From positions 1 through 9,300 of the forward strand of contig JAAZME010000100.1 of the NCBI GenBank assembly GCA_012798975.1: DNA of 9,300 nt, in the 5' to 3' direction. Positions 1 through 6,112 of this stretch are shown here, piece after piece; position 1 is the stretch's first letter; every line of letters begins with the position of its first letter. The translations under genes were made by a program, and so were the position numbers. The notes beneath the pieces were generated by a model. That model had not been told where the DNA came from, did not search any database, and saw only the letters and a list, made by a program, of their open reading frames with translations. The DNA is from Gallicola sp. (GTDB lineage: Bacteria; Bacillota; Clostridia; Tissierellales; Peptoniphilaceae).

Positions 1-32
1 CAAATGAAATTTCAATTTAGATAGGAGGATTT

Positions 33-1784
33 ATGAAGAGTACAAAAATTGTATGTACCATAGGACCCGCATCAGACAGTATAGAAGTTTTAAAAGAATT
101 AATGAAAAGTGGAATGAATGTCTGCAGGCTTAACTTTTCTCATGGGAACCATGAAGAACATCTTCAGAGGATTAAAAACATTAAAGCTGCGAGAGAAGAA
201 CTGGACCTTGCTATAGGAATTATGCTTGATACTAAAGGACCAGAGATTCGTCTTGGAGATTTTGGTGTCGATCAAGTTCAGCTGTCATTAGGAGATAAGT
301 TCACGTTGACGACTGAAGATATTATCGGCGATCAAGACCGCTGTTCTATAAGCTACAAAGGACTTCCTCAAGATGTCCAAGTCGGAGGAAGCATCTTAAT
401 CGATGATGGACTTGTTGCTTTTAAAATACTAGACGTGACAGAAACTGAAATTATTATGGAAGCTCAAAACTACGGAATTTTAAAATCTCGAAAAGGGGTC
501 AATGTTCCGAATACGAATATACAGCTTCCTTCATTAACTGAAAAAGATATTTCAGATATAAAATTCGGTATTGAAAACGGGGTGAATTTTATAGCAGCCT
601 CTTTTATTCGAAAAGCAGCGGATGTTTTAGATATTCGAAAGATTTTAGAAGACAATAAAGGCAACAATATACAAATCATTTCAAAAATTGAGTCTCAAGA
701 AGGAGTAGATAATCTAGATAGTATCATAGAAGTATCCGACGGAATTATGGTTGCTAGAGGAGATTTAGGGGTTGAGATACGTACAGAAACAATGCCGATC
801 GTACAAAAAGAGATGATACGAAAAACCTCTTTTGCAGGGAAGCCGGTTATTACAGCAACACAAATGCTGGATTCGATGACTAGAAATCCAAGACCAACAA
901 GAGCTGAAGTTACAGATGTGGCAAATGCAATTTTAGATGGGACAGATGCTATTATGCTTTCTGGAGAAACGGCTGCAGGAAATTATCCTGTGGAAGCTGT
1001 AAAGGTTATGCATGATATCGCAATCACTACAGAAGCATCTACCGAATACACAGAACGGATGGAAAAAAGGCTTAAATGGCATGTAGCATCTACAACAAAT
1101 GCGATAAGCCGTTCTACAAAAGAGATGGTAGATGAATTAAATGCTGAAGCAATTATATCTGCAACTGCATCAGGAGCGACAGCAAAAGTCGTATCAAAAT
1201 TCAGACCAAAAGCTCCGATTATTGGTACCACAACTTCTGAAGATGTTATGAACAGCTTAACCTTGGTGTGGGGAGTTTATCCGCTATTGACAAGCTGGTC
1301 TAAAGATACAGATACAGTGATTGAAAACTCGATAGCTGTTGCTTTGGAAAGAAAATATATTAAACAAGGAGATCTGATTGTTATTACAGCAGGACTTCCT
1401 GTGGGAGTAAAAGGTACTACGAATTTAATAAAAGTCCATACAGTAGGGAAAATCAGAGCAAAGGGAATGGGGATTGGTTTCCATTCTGCATTTGGAACTG
1501 TTCGAAAGGGAAATACTCCTGAGGAATTATCAGAATTTAAAGAAGGCGATATCCTAGTATCTCAGTCTACAGATGCTGAGATCGTTCCATTCTTCCAGAT
1601 AGCTTCCGGTGTAATTGTTGAAGAGGGCGGTCTTACAAGCCATGCTGCGATTGTGGGACTTCATTTAAAAATCCCAACACTTGTTGGAGTTGAAAATGCC
1701 ATGGAAATATTTGAAAATGGGGAAGAGATTACCATCGATCCTGCTGCAGGTGTTGTATACAGCGGAGAGGCTCGTGTTATATAA
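33..1784 (+). CDS. pyk: Pyruvate kinase with C-terminal PEP-utilising (swivel) domain
   Basis: This cytoplasmic glycolytic enzyme transfers phosphate from phosphoenolpyruvate to ADP, giving pyruvate and ATP. The protein has 583 residues. The barrel carries the substrate and metal residues expected of the family: R32, N34 and S36 in the NFSHG segment, D66 and R73 in LDTKGPEIR, K218 and E220 in SKIESQEG, and D244 in ARGDLGVE. The signature region with TATQMLDSM and MLSGETAAG is intact. After the alpha/beta C domain, residues from about 478 to 583 form an extra PEP-utilising mobile domain with a GGLTSHAAIVG motif (H537). This long form is typical of Bacillus-type enzymes (about 585 residues), whereas E. 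coli-type enzymes lack the domain. The start follows AGGAGG at 23-28. No promoter is visible in the 32 upstream bases, so the gene is probably the end of an operon beginning outside the window (often with pfkA, by inference). A terminator follows the stop. Confidence 0.97.
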   Translation: MKSTKIVCTIGPASDSIEVLKELMKSGMNVCRLNFSHGNHEEHLQRIKNIKAAREELDLAIGIMLDTKGPEIRLGDFGVDQVQLSLGDKFTLTTEDIIGDQDRCSISYKGLPQDVQVGGSILIDDGLVAFKILDVTETEIIMEAQNYGILKSRKGVNVPNTNIQLPSLTEKDISDIKFGIENGVNFIAASFIRKAADVLDIRKILEDNKGNNIQIISKIESQEGVDNLDSIIEVSDGIMVARGDLGVEIRTETMPIVQKEMIRKTSFAGKPVITATQMLDSMTRNPRPTRAEVTDVANAILDGTDAIMLSGETAAGNYPVEAVKVMHDIAITTEASTEYTERMEKRLKWHVASTTNAISRSTKEMVDELNAEAIISATASGATAKVVSKFRPKAPIIGTTTSEDVMNSLTLVWGVYPLLTSWSKDTDTVIENSIAVALERKYIKQGDLIVITAGLPVGVKGTTNLIKVHTVGKIRAKGMGIGFHSAFGTVRKGNTPEELSEFKEGDILVSQSTDAEIVPFFQIASGVIVEEGGLTSHAAIVGLHLKIPTLVGVENAMEIFENGEEITIDPAAGVVYSGEARVI

Positions 1785-1801
1785 TTTATTTTTATTCATA
1801 A

Positions 1802-1829
1802 AAAGGGCAGGATGAAAATCTTGCCTTTT
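1802..1829 (+). terminator. Intrinsic terminator of pyk
   Basis: A 12-bp imperfect stem closes on a GAAA tetraloop at 1814-1817. The arms are 1802-1813 and 1818-1829, with two G-T wobbles. The last Ts of the right arm merge into a T-rich run extending to about 1842, interrupted by a few other bases. It lies 17 nt after the pyk stop codon and separates pyk from the HAD gene. Confidence 0.8.
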
Positions 1830-1866
1830 ATCATATATTTTTACTGTTCTATTTTTTTTATAGTAT

Positions 1867-1872
1867 TATAAT
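1867..1872 (+). promoter_or_regulatory. Candidate -10 element for the HAD-rqcP-divIC unit
   Basis: A perfect TATAAT lies 25 nt upstream of the HAD start codon and just after the pyk terminator, where a promoter is expected. No convincing -35 hexamer sits 16 to 18 bp upstream, and there is no TGn extension, so the assignment rests on the -10 box and position alone in an A+T-rich gap. The downstream ribosome binding site is GGAGGG at 1886-1891. Confidence 0.35.
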
Positions 1873-1897
1873 AATAGGATAGTATGGAGGGCGTTAA

Positions 1898-2968
1898 ATG
1901 ATTAAAGCAGTAATTTTTGATATGGACGGGGTCATTATAGACAGCGAACCTGTTTATTATAAACGAATGATAGAATACTTAGAATACAAAGAACATCTTT
2001 TTGACGATAGGGATCTCTTGAAAGTAGTGGGTTCATCCCATAAAGACACTTTACGCATGATTTGTGAAATTATCGGAAAAGAATTAGCTCAGGATGAATT
2101 TACTCTGGATTATAATTCTTATTTCAAGGATAAACCGGTGGATTATAAAGAAATACTCTATCCTGAAATAAAACTTCTACTAAGAGATTTAAGGGCGAAA
2201 GGCTATAAACTGGCTTTGGCTTCTTCCTCCTCTCCGGAAAATATCAGCCATGTGCTTGAGGAGTGCGGAATAACGGAATATTTTCCAGTTATATTAAGCG
2301 GCCACGATTTCGAAGATTCAAAGCCTCATCCGGAGATTTATCTAACAACAGCGAAATGTCTTGGTTTAAAACCGGAAGAGTGTATGGCAGTAGAAGATTC
2401 GTCTTATGGGATTGAGTCAGCAAAAGAAGCAGGAATGATAGTTGCGGCAAGAGAAGACGACCGGTTTGGATTTGACCAAGAAAGAGCGGATTATATTTTC
2501 AAAGATATGAGAAATATTAAACTTATTTTAAGGGAAGATCGGGGAGATCAGGAAATTCCAGTTAAAGAAATTCGTGTTAAATCTAAGGAATATGTGAAAT
2601 CTCTTTTTATTCGAAACAACGAGCATCGAAATATAACCGGAAAAAGCGCATTTAAAATCAGTCCAGAAAAAGAGAAGGATTTTATCCATCTAGGCTATTT
2701 TAATAAAGAAAAACTAGAAGCTGTACTTCTCTACAAGATAGAAAAAGATAAACTTATTGTAGAAGAATTTGCGATATCGAATATATCCTTTGGAGAAGGA
2801 CCCCTTGAGCTGCTTGAAACGATAGAGGAAAGAGCATGTGAAAAAGGAATCAAGAAAATTCAAGTTAAGGCTTATGGCAGCGAGAAGAAGTATTTAGAAA
2901 GATACGATTATCTACTTCAAGAAGATCAGAAGAAAGATTATTCAGTGTACGAAAAAACCATAAATTAA
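1898..2968 (+). CDS. HAD-superfamily phosphatase/phosphomutase-like protein with C-terminal GNAT-like domain
   Basis: The first 210 or so residues of this 356-residue protein are a complete HAD subfamily IA domain of the beta-phosphoglucomutase/phosphatase type. Visible motifs are DMDGV (nucleophile D8, acid/base D10), the motif II serine run at 109-112, K142 in DSKPHPEIY (motif III), and E166-D167 in VEDSSYGIESAKEAG (motif IV). The fold probably hydrolyses or moves a phosphate on a small sugar phosphate or similar metabolite; the sequence does not give the substrate. HAD proteins of this class usually end near 215 to 225 residues. Here a linker (about 212-222) leads into a further 130 residues. 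Their pattern, with a GYFNKEKLEAVLLY strand, a VEEFAIS strand, an FGEGPLELLETIEERA helix and a final YLERYDY segment, resembles a GNAT acyltransferase, although the acetyl-CoA loop is not canonical. The start has GGAGGG at 1886-1891. No terminator follows, so it is probably cotranscribed with rqcP. Confidence 0.85.
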   Translation: MIKAVIFDMDGVIIDSEPVYYKRMIEYLEYKEHLFDDRDLLKVVGSSHKDTLRMICEIIGKELAQDEFTLDYNSYFKDKPVDYKEILYPEIKLLLRDLRAKGYKLALASSSSPENISHVLEECGITEYFPVILSGHDFEDSKPHPEIYLTTAKCLGLKPEECMAVEDSSYGIESAKEAGMIVAAREDDRFGFDQERADYIFKDMRNIKLILREDRGDQEIPVKEIRVKSKEYVKSLFIRNNEHRNITGKSAFKISPEKEKDFIHLGYFNKEKLEAVLLYKIEKDKLIVEEFAISNISFGEGPLELLETIEERACEKGIKKIQVKAYGSEKKYLERYDYLLQEDQKKDYSVYEKTIN

Positions 2969-3005
2969 ACAAGGTATTATGATATACTTAAAAAGAGGTG
3001 AAAAA

Positions 3006-3248
3006 ATGAGAATTGATAAATTCTTAAAAAACTCTCGTATTATAAAGCGAAGAACTGTAGCGAAAGAAGCCTGTGAAGGCGGCAGGGTCTCGGTAAATGG
3101 AAAAACTGTAAAACCGGGCGTTGAAGTCAGTCCAGGAGATGTTGTAGAAATTCGTTTTGGAACGGGAACGATGAAAGTAAAGATCATCGAACTTATAGAA
3201 AATCCGAAAAAGAACGATGGAGAAAATATGTACGAAATAATGGAGTAG
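3006..3248 (+). CDS. rqcP: S4-domain RNA-binding protein RqcP (YabO family)
   Basis: This 80-residue protein is essentially one S4 RNA-binding domain. It opens with MRIDKFLKNSRIIKRRT and continues through AKEACEGGRVSVNGKTVKPG and VSPGDVVEIRFG, the RqcP/YabO pattern (B. subtilis protein about 86 residues). In B. subtilis, RqcP binds stalled 50S subunits near the peptidyl-tRNA and works with RqcH to add alanine tails to trapped nascent chains. That role is inferred here from family membership and position; no rqcH lies in the window. The start at 3006 is chosen because AGAGGTG at 2994-3000 is well spaced and the S4 domain begins with this Met. An upstream in-frame ATG at 2979 would add nine residues but has no good ribosome binding site and would overrun this one. 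The gene ends 3 nt before divIC. Confidence 0.93.
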   Translation: MRIDKFLKNSRIIKRRTVAKEACEGGRVSVNGKTVKPGVEVSPGDVVEIRFGTGTMKVKIIELIENPKKNDGENMYEIME

Positions 3249-3251
3249 CAT

Positions 3252-3581
3252 ATGAAAAAAAGAAAAAACAGAAGAAATAGAAAGCAAAAAAGATTTAGAT
3301 TCCTTTTTCTATCCGTTTTAATTATTTTAGGTGTTTATTTCGGCAATATATTTTTAGAGCAGACACAACAAAGCATTGCTTTAAAAGAGCAGAAACAAGA
3401 AGAATTAGATAAAATTAATGATTTAAACAAAGAAATAGCTGTACTTGAAGATCAATATAAACGAAGAGAGAGCATGGAATTTGTTGAGCAGGTAGCTAGA
3501 GAGCGTCTAGGCATGATAAAGGCTAATGAGAAAATTATCGAAGACGAAGGAAAAACTCCGGCGAAAGAGCAGCAGAAATAG
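3252..3581 (+). CDS. divIC: Septum formation initiator / cell division protein DivIC
   Basis: This is a small bitopic membrane protein of 109 residues. A very basic cytoplasmic N-terminus (1-16) precedes one membrane segment at about 17-35. An extracytoplasmic coiled coil rich in K, E, L and Q covers about 36-72. The segment FVEQVARERLGMIKANEKII (about 76-96) is the signature of the DivIC/FtsB family. In Firmicutes DivIC pairs with FtsL and DivIB in the divisome that activates septal peptidoglycan synthesis. The length is close to that of B. subtilis DivIC (125). The ribosome binding site GGAG at 3242-3245 lies inside the last codons of rqcP, so the two are probably translationally coupled. 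No hairpin follows, but a separate promoter for yabR begins 17 nt downstream. Confidence 0.93.
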   Translation: MKKRKNRRNRKQKRFRFLFLSVLIILGVYFGNIFLEQTQQSIALKEQKQEELDKINDLNKEIAVLEDQYKRRESMEFVEQVARERLGMIKANEKIIEDEGKTPAKEQQK

Positions 3582-3598
3582 CTGAAGAGGCTGTTTCA

Positions 3599-3627
3599 TT
3601 GACTTTAAATTATAAATCAAATATAAT
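3599..3627 (+). promoter_or_regulatory. Near-consensus vegetative promoter upstream of yabR
   Basis: TTGACT at 3599-3604 and TATAAT at 3622-3627 are separated by 17 bp. That is 11 of 12 consensus bases at optimal spacing for the housekeeping sigma factor. Transcription should start near 3634, giving a leader of about 30 nt before the yabR ATG. A second TATAAT at 3633-3638 has no suitable -35. Confidence 0.75.
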
Positions 3628-3638
3628 CAATTTATAAT
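3609..3638 (+). repeat. A+T-rich inverted repeat framing the yabR -10 box
   Basis: Perfect 9-bp arms (ATTATAAAT at 3609-3617, ATTTATAAT at 3630-3638) flank a 12-bp centre containing the TATAAT box. It could be an operator for a repressor blocking the promoter. In A+T-rich DNA such a repeat may also be chance, so the functional claim is weak although the repeat itself is certain. Confidence 0.4.
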
Positions 3639-3664
3639 AAGAATTAGGGAGGATTACACAGTAG

Positions 3665-4093
3665 ATGTCTATAGCAGTAGGTGATATCATTGAAGGGAAA
3701 ATTACCGGTACCACGAATTTCGGGGCATTTGTTTCATTGCCGGAGGGGAAAAACGGACTAATACATATTTCAGAAATTTCAAATGATTATGTGGAGAAAG
3801 TAGATGATTATGTAGAACGCGGCCAAGATGTCAAAGTAAAGGTTCTCACAGTAAAAGAAGGGAAAATCGGACTTTCTTTAAAGGCATTGGAAGTTAAAAA
3901 AGAGCTTCCTAAGAAAAGTTTTCCAAAGAAAAAAAGAGAAGCACCAGAATGGTCAAAACCGGAGAATACATCAGAGGTATCCTTTGAAGACAAACTAAGC
4001 CAATTTATGAAAGACAGCAGCGAAAAATATGATCAGCTCCGTTCCAGAGATGGCAAAAGGGGAGCCGGACAGAGATATCGTTCAAAAAATTAG
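3665..4093 (+). CDS. yabR: S1-domain RNA-binding protein (YabR / general stress protein 13 type)
   Basis: The first 75 or so residues of this 142-residue protein form one S1 OB-fold domain: VGDIIEGKITGTTNFGAFVSLP, GLIHISEISNDYV and VKVKVLTVKEGKIGLSLKA are all standard S1 segments. The rest is a charged, low-complexity tail with a basic stretch (KKSFPKKKREAP) and a final R/K-rich end. Single-S1 proteins of this family bind RNA or ribosomes, but the precise role is not established. It has its own promoter and terminator, so it is probably monocistronic. The ATG at 3665 is forced, because an in-frame TAG lies directly before it. The ribosome binding site AGGGAGG (3646-3652) is 12 nt from the ATG, longer than usual. 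Confidence 0.9.
   Translation: MSIAVGDIIEGKITGTTNFGAFVSLPEGKNGLIHISEISNDYVEKVDDYVERGQDVKVKVLTVKEGKIGLSLKALEVKKELPKKSFPKKKREAPEWSKPENTSEVSFEDKLSQFMKDSSEKYDQLRSRDGKRGAGQRYRSKN
4005..4033 (+). promoter_or_regulatory. Weak candidate promoter for tilS inside yabR
   Basis: TTATGA (4005-4010) and TATGAT (4028-4033) are separated by 17 bp. The hexamers match consensus at 3 and 5 of 6 positions. A promoter inside yabR is otherwise hard to place, since the yabR terminator ends only 14 nt before the tilS start. However, this one lies upstream of that terminator, so its transcripts would still have to read through it. Confidence 0.2.
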
Positions 4094-4094
4094 C

Positions 4095-4119
4095 AAAACC
4101 GGTTCATACCGGTTTTTTT
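4095..4119 (+). terminator. Canonical intrinsic terminator of yabR
   Basis: A perfect 9-bp stem (AAAACCGGT at 4095-4103, ACCGGTTTT at 4108-4116) closes on a TCAT loop and ends in a run of seven Ts (4113-4119). It begins immediately after the yabR stop and finishes 4 nt before the tilS ribosome binding site (AGGAG at 4124-4128). Confidence 0.9.
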
Positions 4120-4133
4120 ATTTAGGAGTTTAG

Positions 4134-5486
4134 ATGATAGAACATATTATTAAGACCATAGAGAAATATAAACTCATAGAAAGAAATCAGCATATTATAG
4201 TTGGTTTCTCAGGAGGAGCTGATTCCCTTTTCTTAGTGGAGGTTCTTTTAGAATATAGAAAGAGGGTTCCCTTTTTTATACACTGCTGCCATGTCAATCA
4301 TCTTCTTCGAGGAATAGAAGCTCTTCATGATGAAGAATTCTGCAGACAGTTCTGTCTTCAATATAATCTGCCCTTTTATGCTTTCCGGATTGACATTCAA
4401 TCCTATAGCAGAAAAGACAAACTTTCTTTAGAAGAAGCTGGAAGAAAAATCCGTTATGACCGATTCCATCGTATCGCCAACAAATGGGCGAACAGCAAAA
4501 TAGCAGTTGCTCATCATGCTGATGATCAAGTAGAAACGATTCTTCAAAATCTTATTCGAGGGGCGGCTATAACTGGTCTTGCAGGAATGGAATTTGAGAA
4601 GGCGGGGATTGTTCGGCCTCTTCTTGAGATTTACAAAGAAGACATTATAAAGTATTTACAAGAATGTGATATTTCCTACTGCATCGATTCAACAAATGAA
4701 GAGAACGACTATAATCGAAACCGAATCCGTAATCTATTAATCCCCTCTCTAGAGGAATATAACCCGAATTTTAAAGCGTCGATCCTTCGGATGTCTTCTT
4801 CCTTGCATCGGGATGATGATTTTCTAGAACAAGAAAGTGCCTTTTATTTTGATAAAGTTGTAAAAAAAGACGAAGATTCCTTTTGTTATTTAGACTTAGA
4901 TTTATGGAAAGAGCTGCATCCGAGTCTTCAGTATAGAATAATTATAAAACTAATCGAAGAGCTCAAGGGGAATCGTAAAAATATAGGTCAAGAACATCTA
5001 GATAGAATAACAGGTCTTTGCAGCAAAGAAAAAGGAAAAAAAGAGTATCTTGCAGGATATACCTGGCTGAAGGATCAGAATCGTCTATGGGTGTATAAAG
5101 AAAAAAAGCAAGATCCAATAGAAATAAATCTTATTTTAGGAAAAGATTGTTATATTAATGGGTATATTATTAGAGCTGATAAAATAAAAGTATCGGATCA
5201 GAAAAAAAGAAATGCTGTATATTTTTCGACAGATCTATTAAAGTGTCCCCTATATTTGAGAAATCGAAAAAATGGAGATCGCTTTTTTCCTTTTAATGCA
5301 CCAGGGGAGAAGAAACTAAAAGATTTTTTTATTGATGAAAAAATTCCCCAGTTTAAAAGAGATCGAATTCCTTTATTGATCAGCGAAGAAAAAATAATTT
5401 GGATACCGGGAATAAGAAGAAGCAATTGGCATCTTGTTCAAATAGAAGACGAGGAAGTCGTCGAAATTACATGGAGGAAGATATGA
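4134..5486 (+). CDS. tilS: tRNA(Ile)-lysidine synthetase
   Basis: TilS uses ATP and lysine to convert C34 of the CAU-anticodon isoleucine tRNA to lysidine. This lets the tRNA read AUA instead of AUG and be charged with isoleucine; the function is normally essential. The N-terminal N-type ATP pyrophosphatase domain has the PP-loop SGGADS (26-31), HVNHLLRG (53-60), AHHADDQVET (126-135) and the RNRIRNLLIP segment. The C-terminal TilS domain is marked by LRNRKNGDRFFPF and KLKDFFIDEKIP. At 450 residues it is near the B. subtilis length (472). An in-frame TAG immediately before the ATG fixes the start, with AGGAG at 4124-4128. The stop overlaps the hpt start (ATGA), as in many Firmicutes where tilS, hpt and ftsH are linked. 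Confidence 0.96.
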   Translation: MIEHIIKTIEKYKLIERNQHIIVGFSGGADSLFLVEVLLEYRKRVPFFIHCCHVNHLLRGIEALHDEEFCRQFCLQYNLPFYAFRIDIQSYSRKDKLSLEEAGRKIRYDRFHRIANKWANSKIAVAHHADDQVETILQNLIRGAAITGLAGMEFEKAGIVRPLLEIYKEDIIKYLQECDISYCIDSTNEENDYNRNRIRNLLIPSLEEYNPNFKASILRMSSSLHRDDDFLEQESAFYFDKVVKKDEDSFCYLDLDLWKELHPSLQYRIIIKLIEELKGNRKNIGQEHLDRITGLCSKEKGKKEYLAGYTWLKDQNRLWVYKEKKQDPIEINLILGKDCYINGYIIRADKIKVSDQKKRNAVYFSTDLLKCPLYLRNRKNGDRFFPFNAPGEKKLKDFFIDEKIPQFKRDRIPLLISEEKIIWIPGIRRSNWHLVQIEDEEVVEITWRKI

Positions 5487-6049
5487 CTCAAAGAATCAAT
5501 CCAGCTATTAAAAAAATAATGAAGGAACTCATTTACGATCAAGAACAAATAAAAGAAAGAATAGAAGAGATGGGGGCGGAGATTACCCGAGATTACAAAG
5601 GCAAAGATTTAATTGTAATAGGAATTCTCAGAGGCGCTATTTTCTTTATGACGGATCTTTTAAAAGAAATAGAGCTGCCTGTAACCATCGACTTTATGGC
5701 TTTATCCAGTTATGGCGATTCTTCTAAGTCCAGCGGAGTTGTGCGGATTTTAAAAGATTTGGAGGAAGATATCGAAGGAAAAGATGTGCTGGTAGTAGAA
5801 GATATCGTCGATACGGGTTTAACTCTGAACTATTTAATCAAAAATTTAGAAAACAGAGGAGCAAATTCAGTCAAGATAGCTGCTCTTTTGGACAAGCCGG
5901 AAAGACGTTTAGTAAATGTAGATGTGTCCTATCTAGGTTTTCATATCAAGGACGAGTTTATTATAGGATATGGTCTAGATTATGCTCAAGATTATAGAAA
6001 TCTTCCTTATATAGCAAGCCTTAAAGAAGAAGTCTATGAGAATAATTGA
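5483..6049 (+). CDS. hpt: Hypoxanthine-guanine phosphoribosyltransferase
   Basis: This cytoplasmic purine-salvage enzyme joins hypoxanthine or guanine to PRPP, forming IMP or GMP. The protein has 188 residues (B. subtilis HprT about 180). Visible motifs are LRGAIFF (49-55), the flexible-loop region around SSYGDSSKSSG (75-85), the PRPP-binding signature VLVVEDIVDTGLT (102-114) with the paired acidic residues E106-D107, and a C-terminal GYGLDYAQDYRNLPYI segment typical of bacterial HGPRTs. The start at 5483 overlaps the tilS stop by 4 bp and has GGAGG at 5473-5477. In-frame ATGs at 5399 and 5471 would extend it into tilS and have no better ribosome binding site. Translation is probably coupled to tilS. 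Confidence 0.96.
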   Translation: MTQRINPAIKKIMKELIYDQEQIKERIEEMGAEITRDYKGKDLIVIGILRGAIFFMTDLLKEIELPVTIDFMALSSYGDSSKSSGVVRILKDLEEDIEGKDVLVVEDIVDTGLTLNYLIKNLENRGANSVKIAALLDKPERRLVNVDVSYLGFHIKDEFIIGYGLDYAQDYRNLPYIASLKEEVYENN

Positions 6050-6074
6050 AAATAACAGGAGCATTTGATAATAT
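6046..6074 (+). promoter_or_regulatory. Tentative promoter upstream of ftsH
   Basis: TTGAAA (6046-6051, overlapping the hpt stop) and TAATAT (6069-6074) are 17 bp apart, 5 of 6 and 4 of 6 consensus bases. Transcription would start near 6081, leaving room for the ribosome binding site. No terminator separates hpt from ftsH, so read-through from tilS-hpt is equally possible. Confidence 0.3.
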
Positions 6075-6094
6075 AGTAGAATGATGTAAAATTT

Positions 6095-6104
6095 GGAAGG
6101 AGGT
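6095..6104 (+). promoter_or_regulatory. Strong ribosome binding site that fixes the ftsH TTG start
   Basis: GGAAGGAGGT, an almost full-length match to the 16S rRNA 3' end, lies 8 nt before the TTG at 6113. It is the strongest ribosome binding site in the window and offsets the weak start codon. No ATG is available nearby in frame. Confidence 0.85.
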
Positions 6105-6112
6105 AAGATTTA

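Noticed and set aside
470..1231. Minus-strand open frames across pyk (470-679, 983-1231)
   Set aside because: They lie opposite a strongly recognised gene, have no ribosome binding site, and encode low-complexity shadow proteins. Similar minus-strand frames opposite rqcP, yabR, tilS and ftsH were dismissed for the same reason.
2980..2988. Extended -10 promoter (TGATATACT) just before rqcP
   Set aside because: Transcription would start near 2995, inside the rqcP ribosome binding site at 2994-3000, and there is no -35 at suitable spacing. Read-through from the HAD gene explains expression better.
2979..3005. Longer start for rqcP at the ATG at 2979
   Set aside because: It has no ribosome binding site, and the S4 domain starts at the Met at 3006, which has AGAGGTG correctly placed.
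5399..5482. Longer starts for hpt at 5399 or 5471
   Set aside because: These lie inside tilS and lack a ribosome binding site. The ATGA overlap at 5483 with GGAGG at 5473-5477 gives the normal HGPRT length.
6065..6092. Second promoter candidate for ftsH (TTGATA, 16 bp, TAAAAT)
   Set aside because: Its transcription start near 6099 would cut into the ftsH ribosome binding site at 6095-6104.
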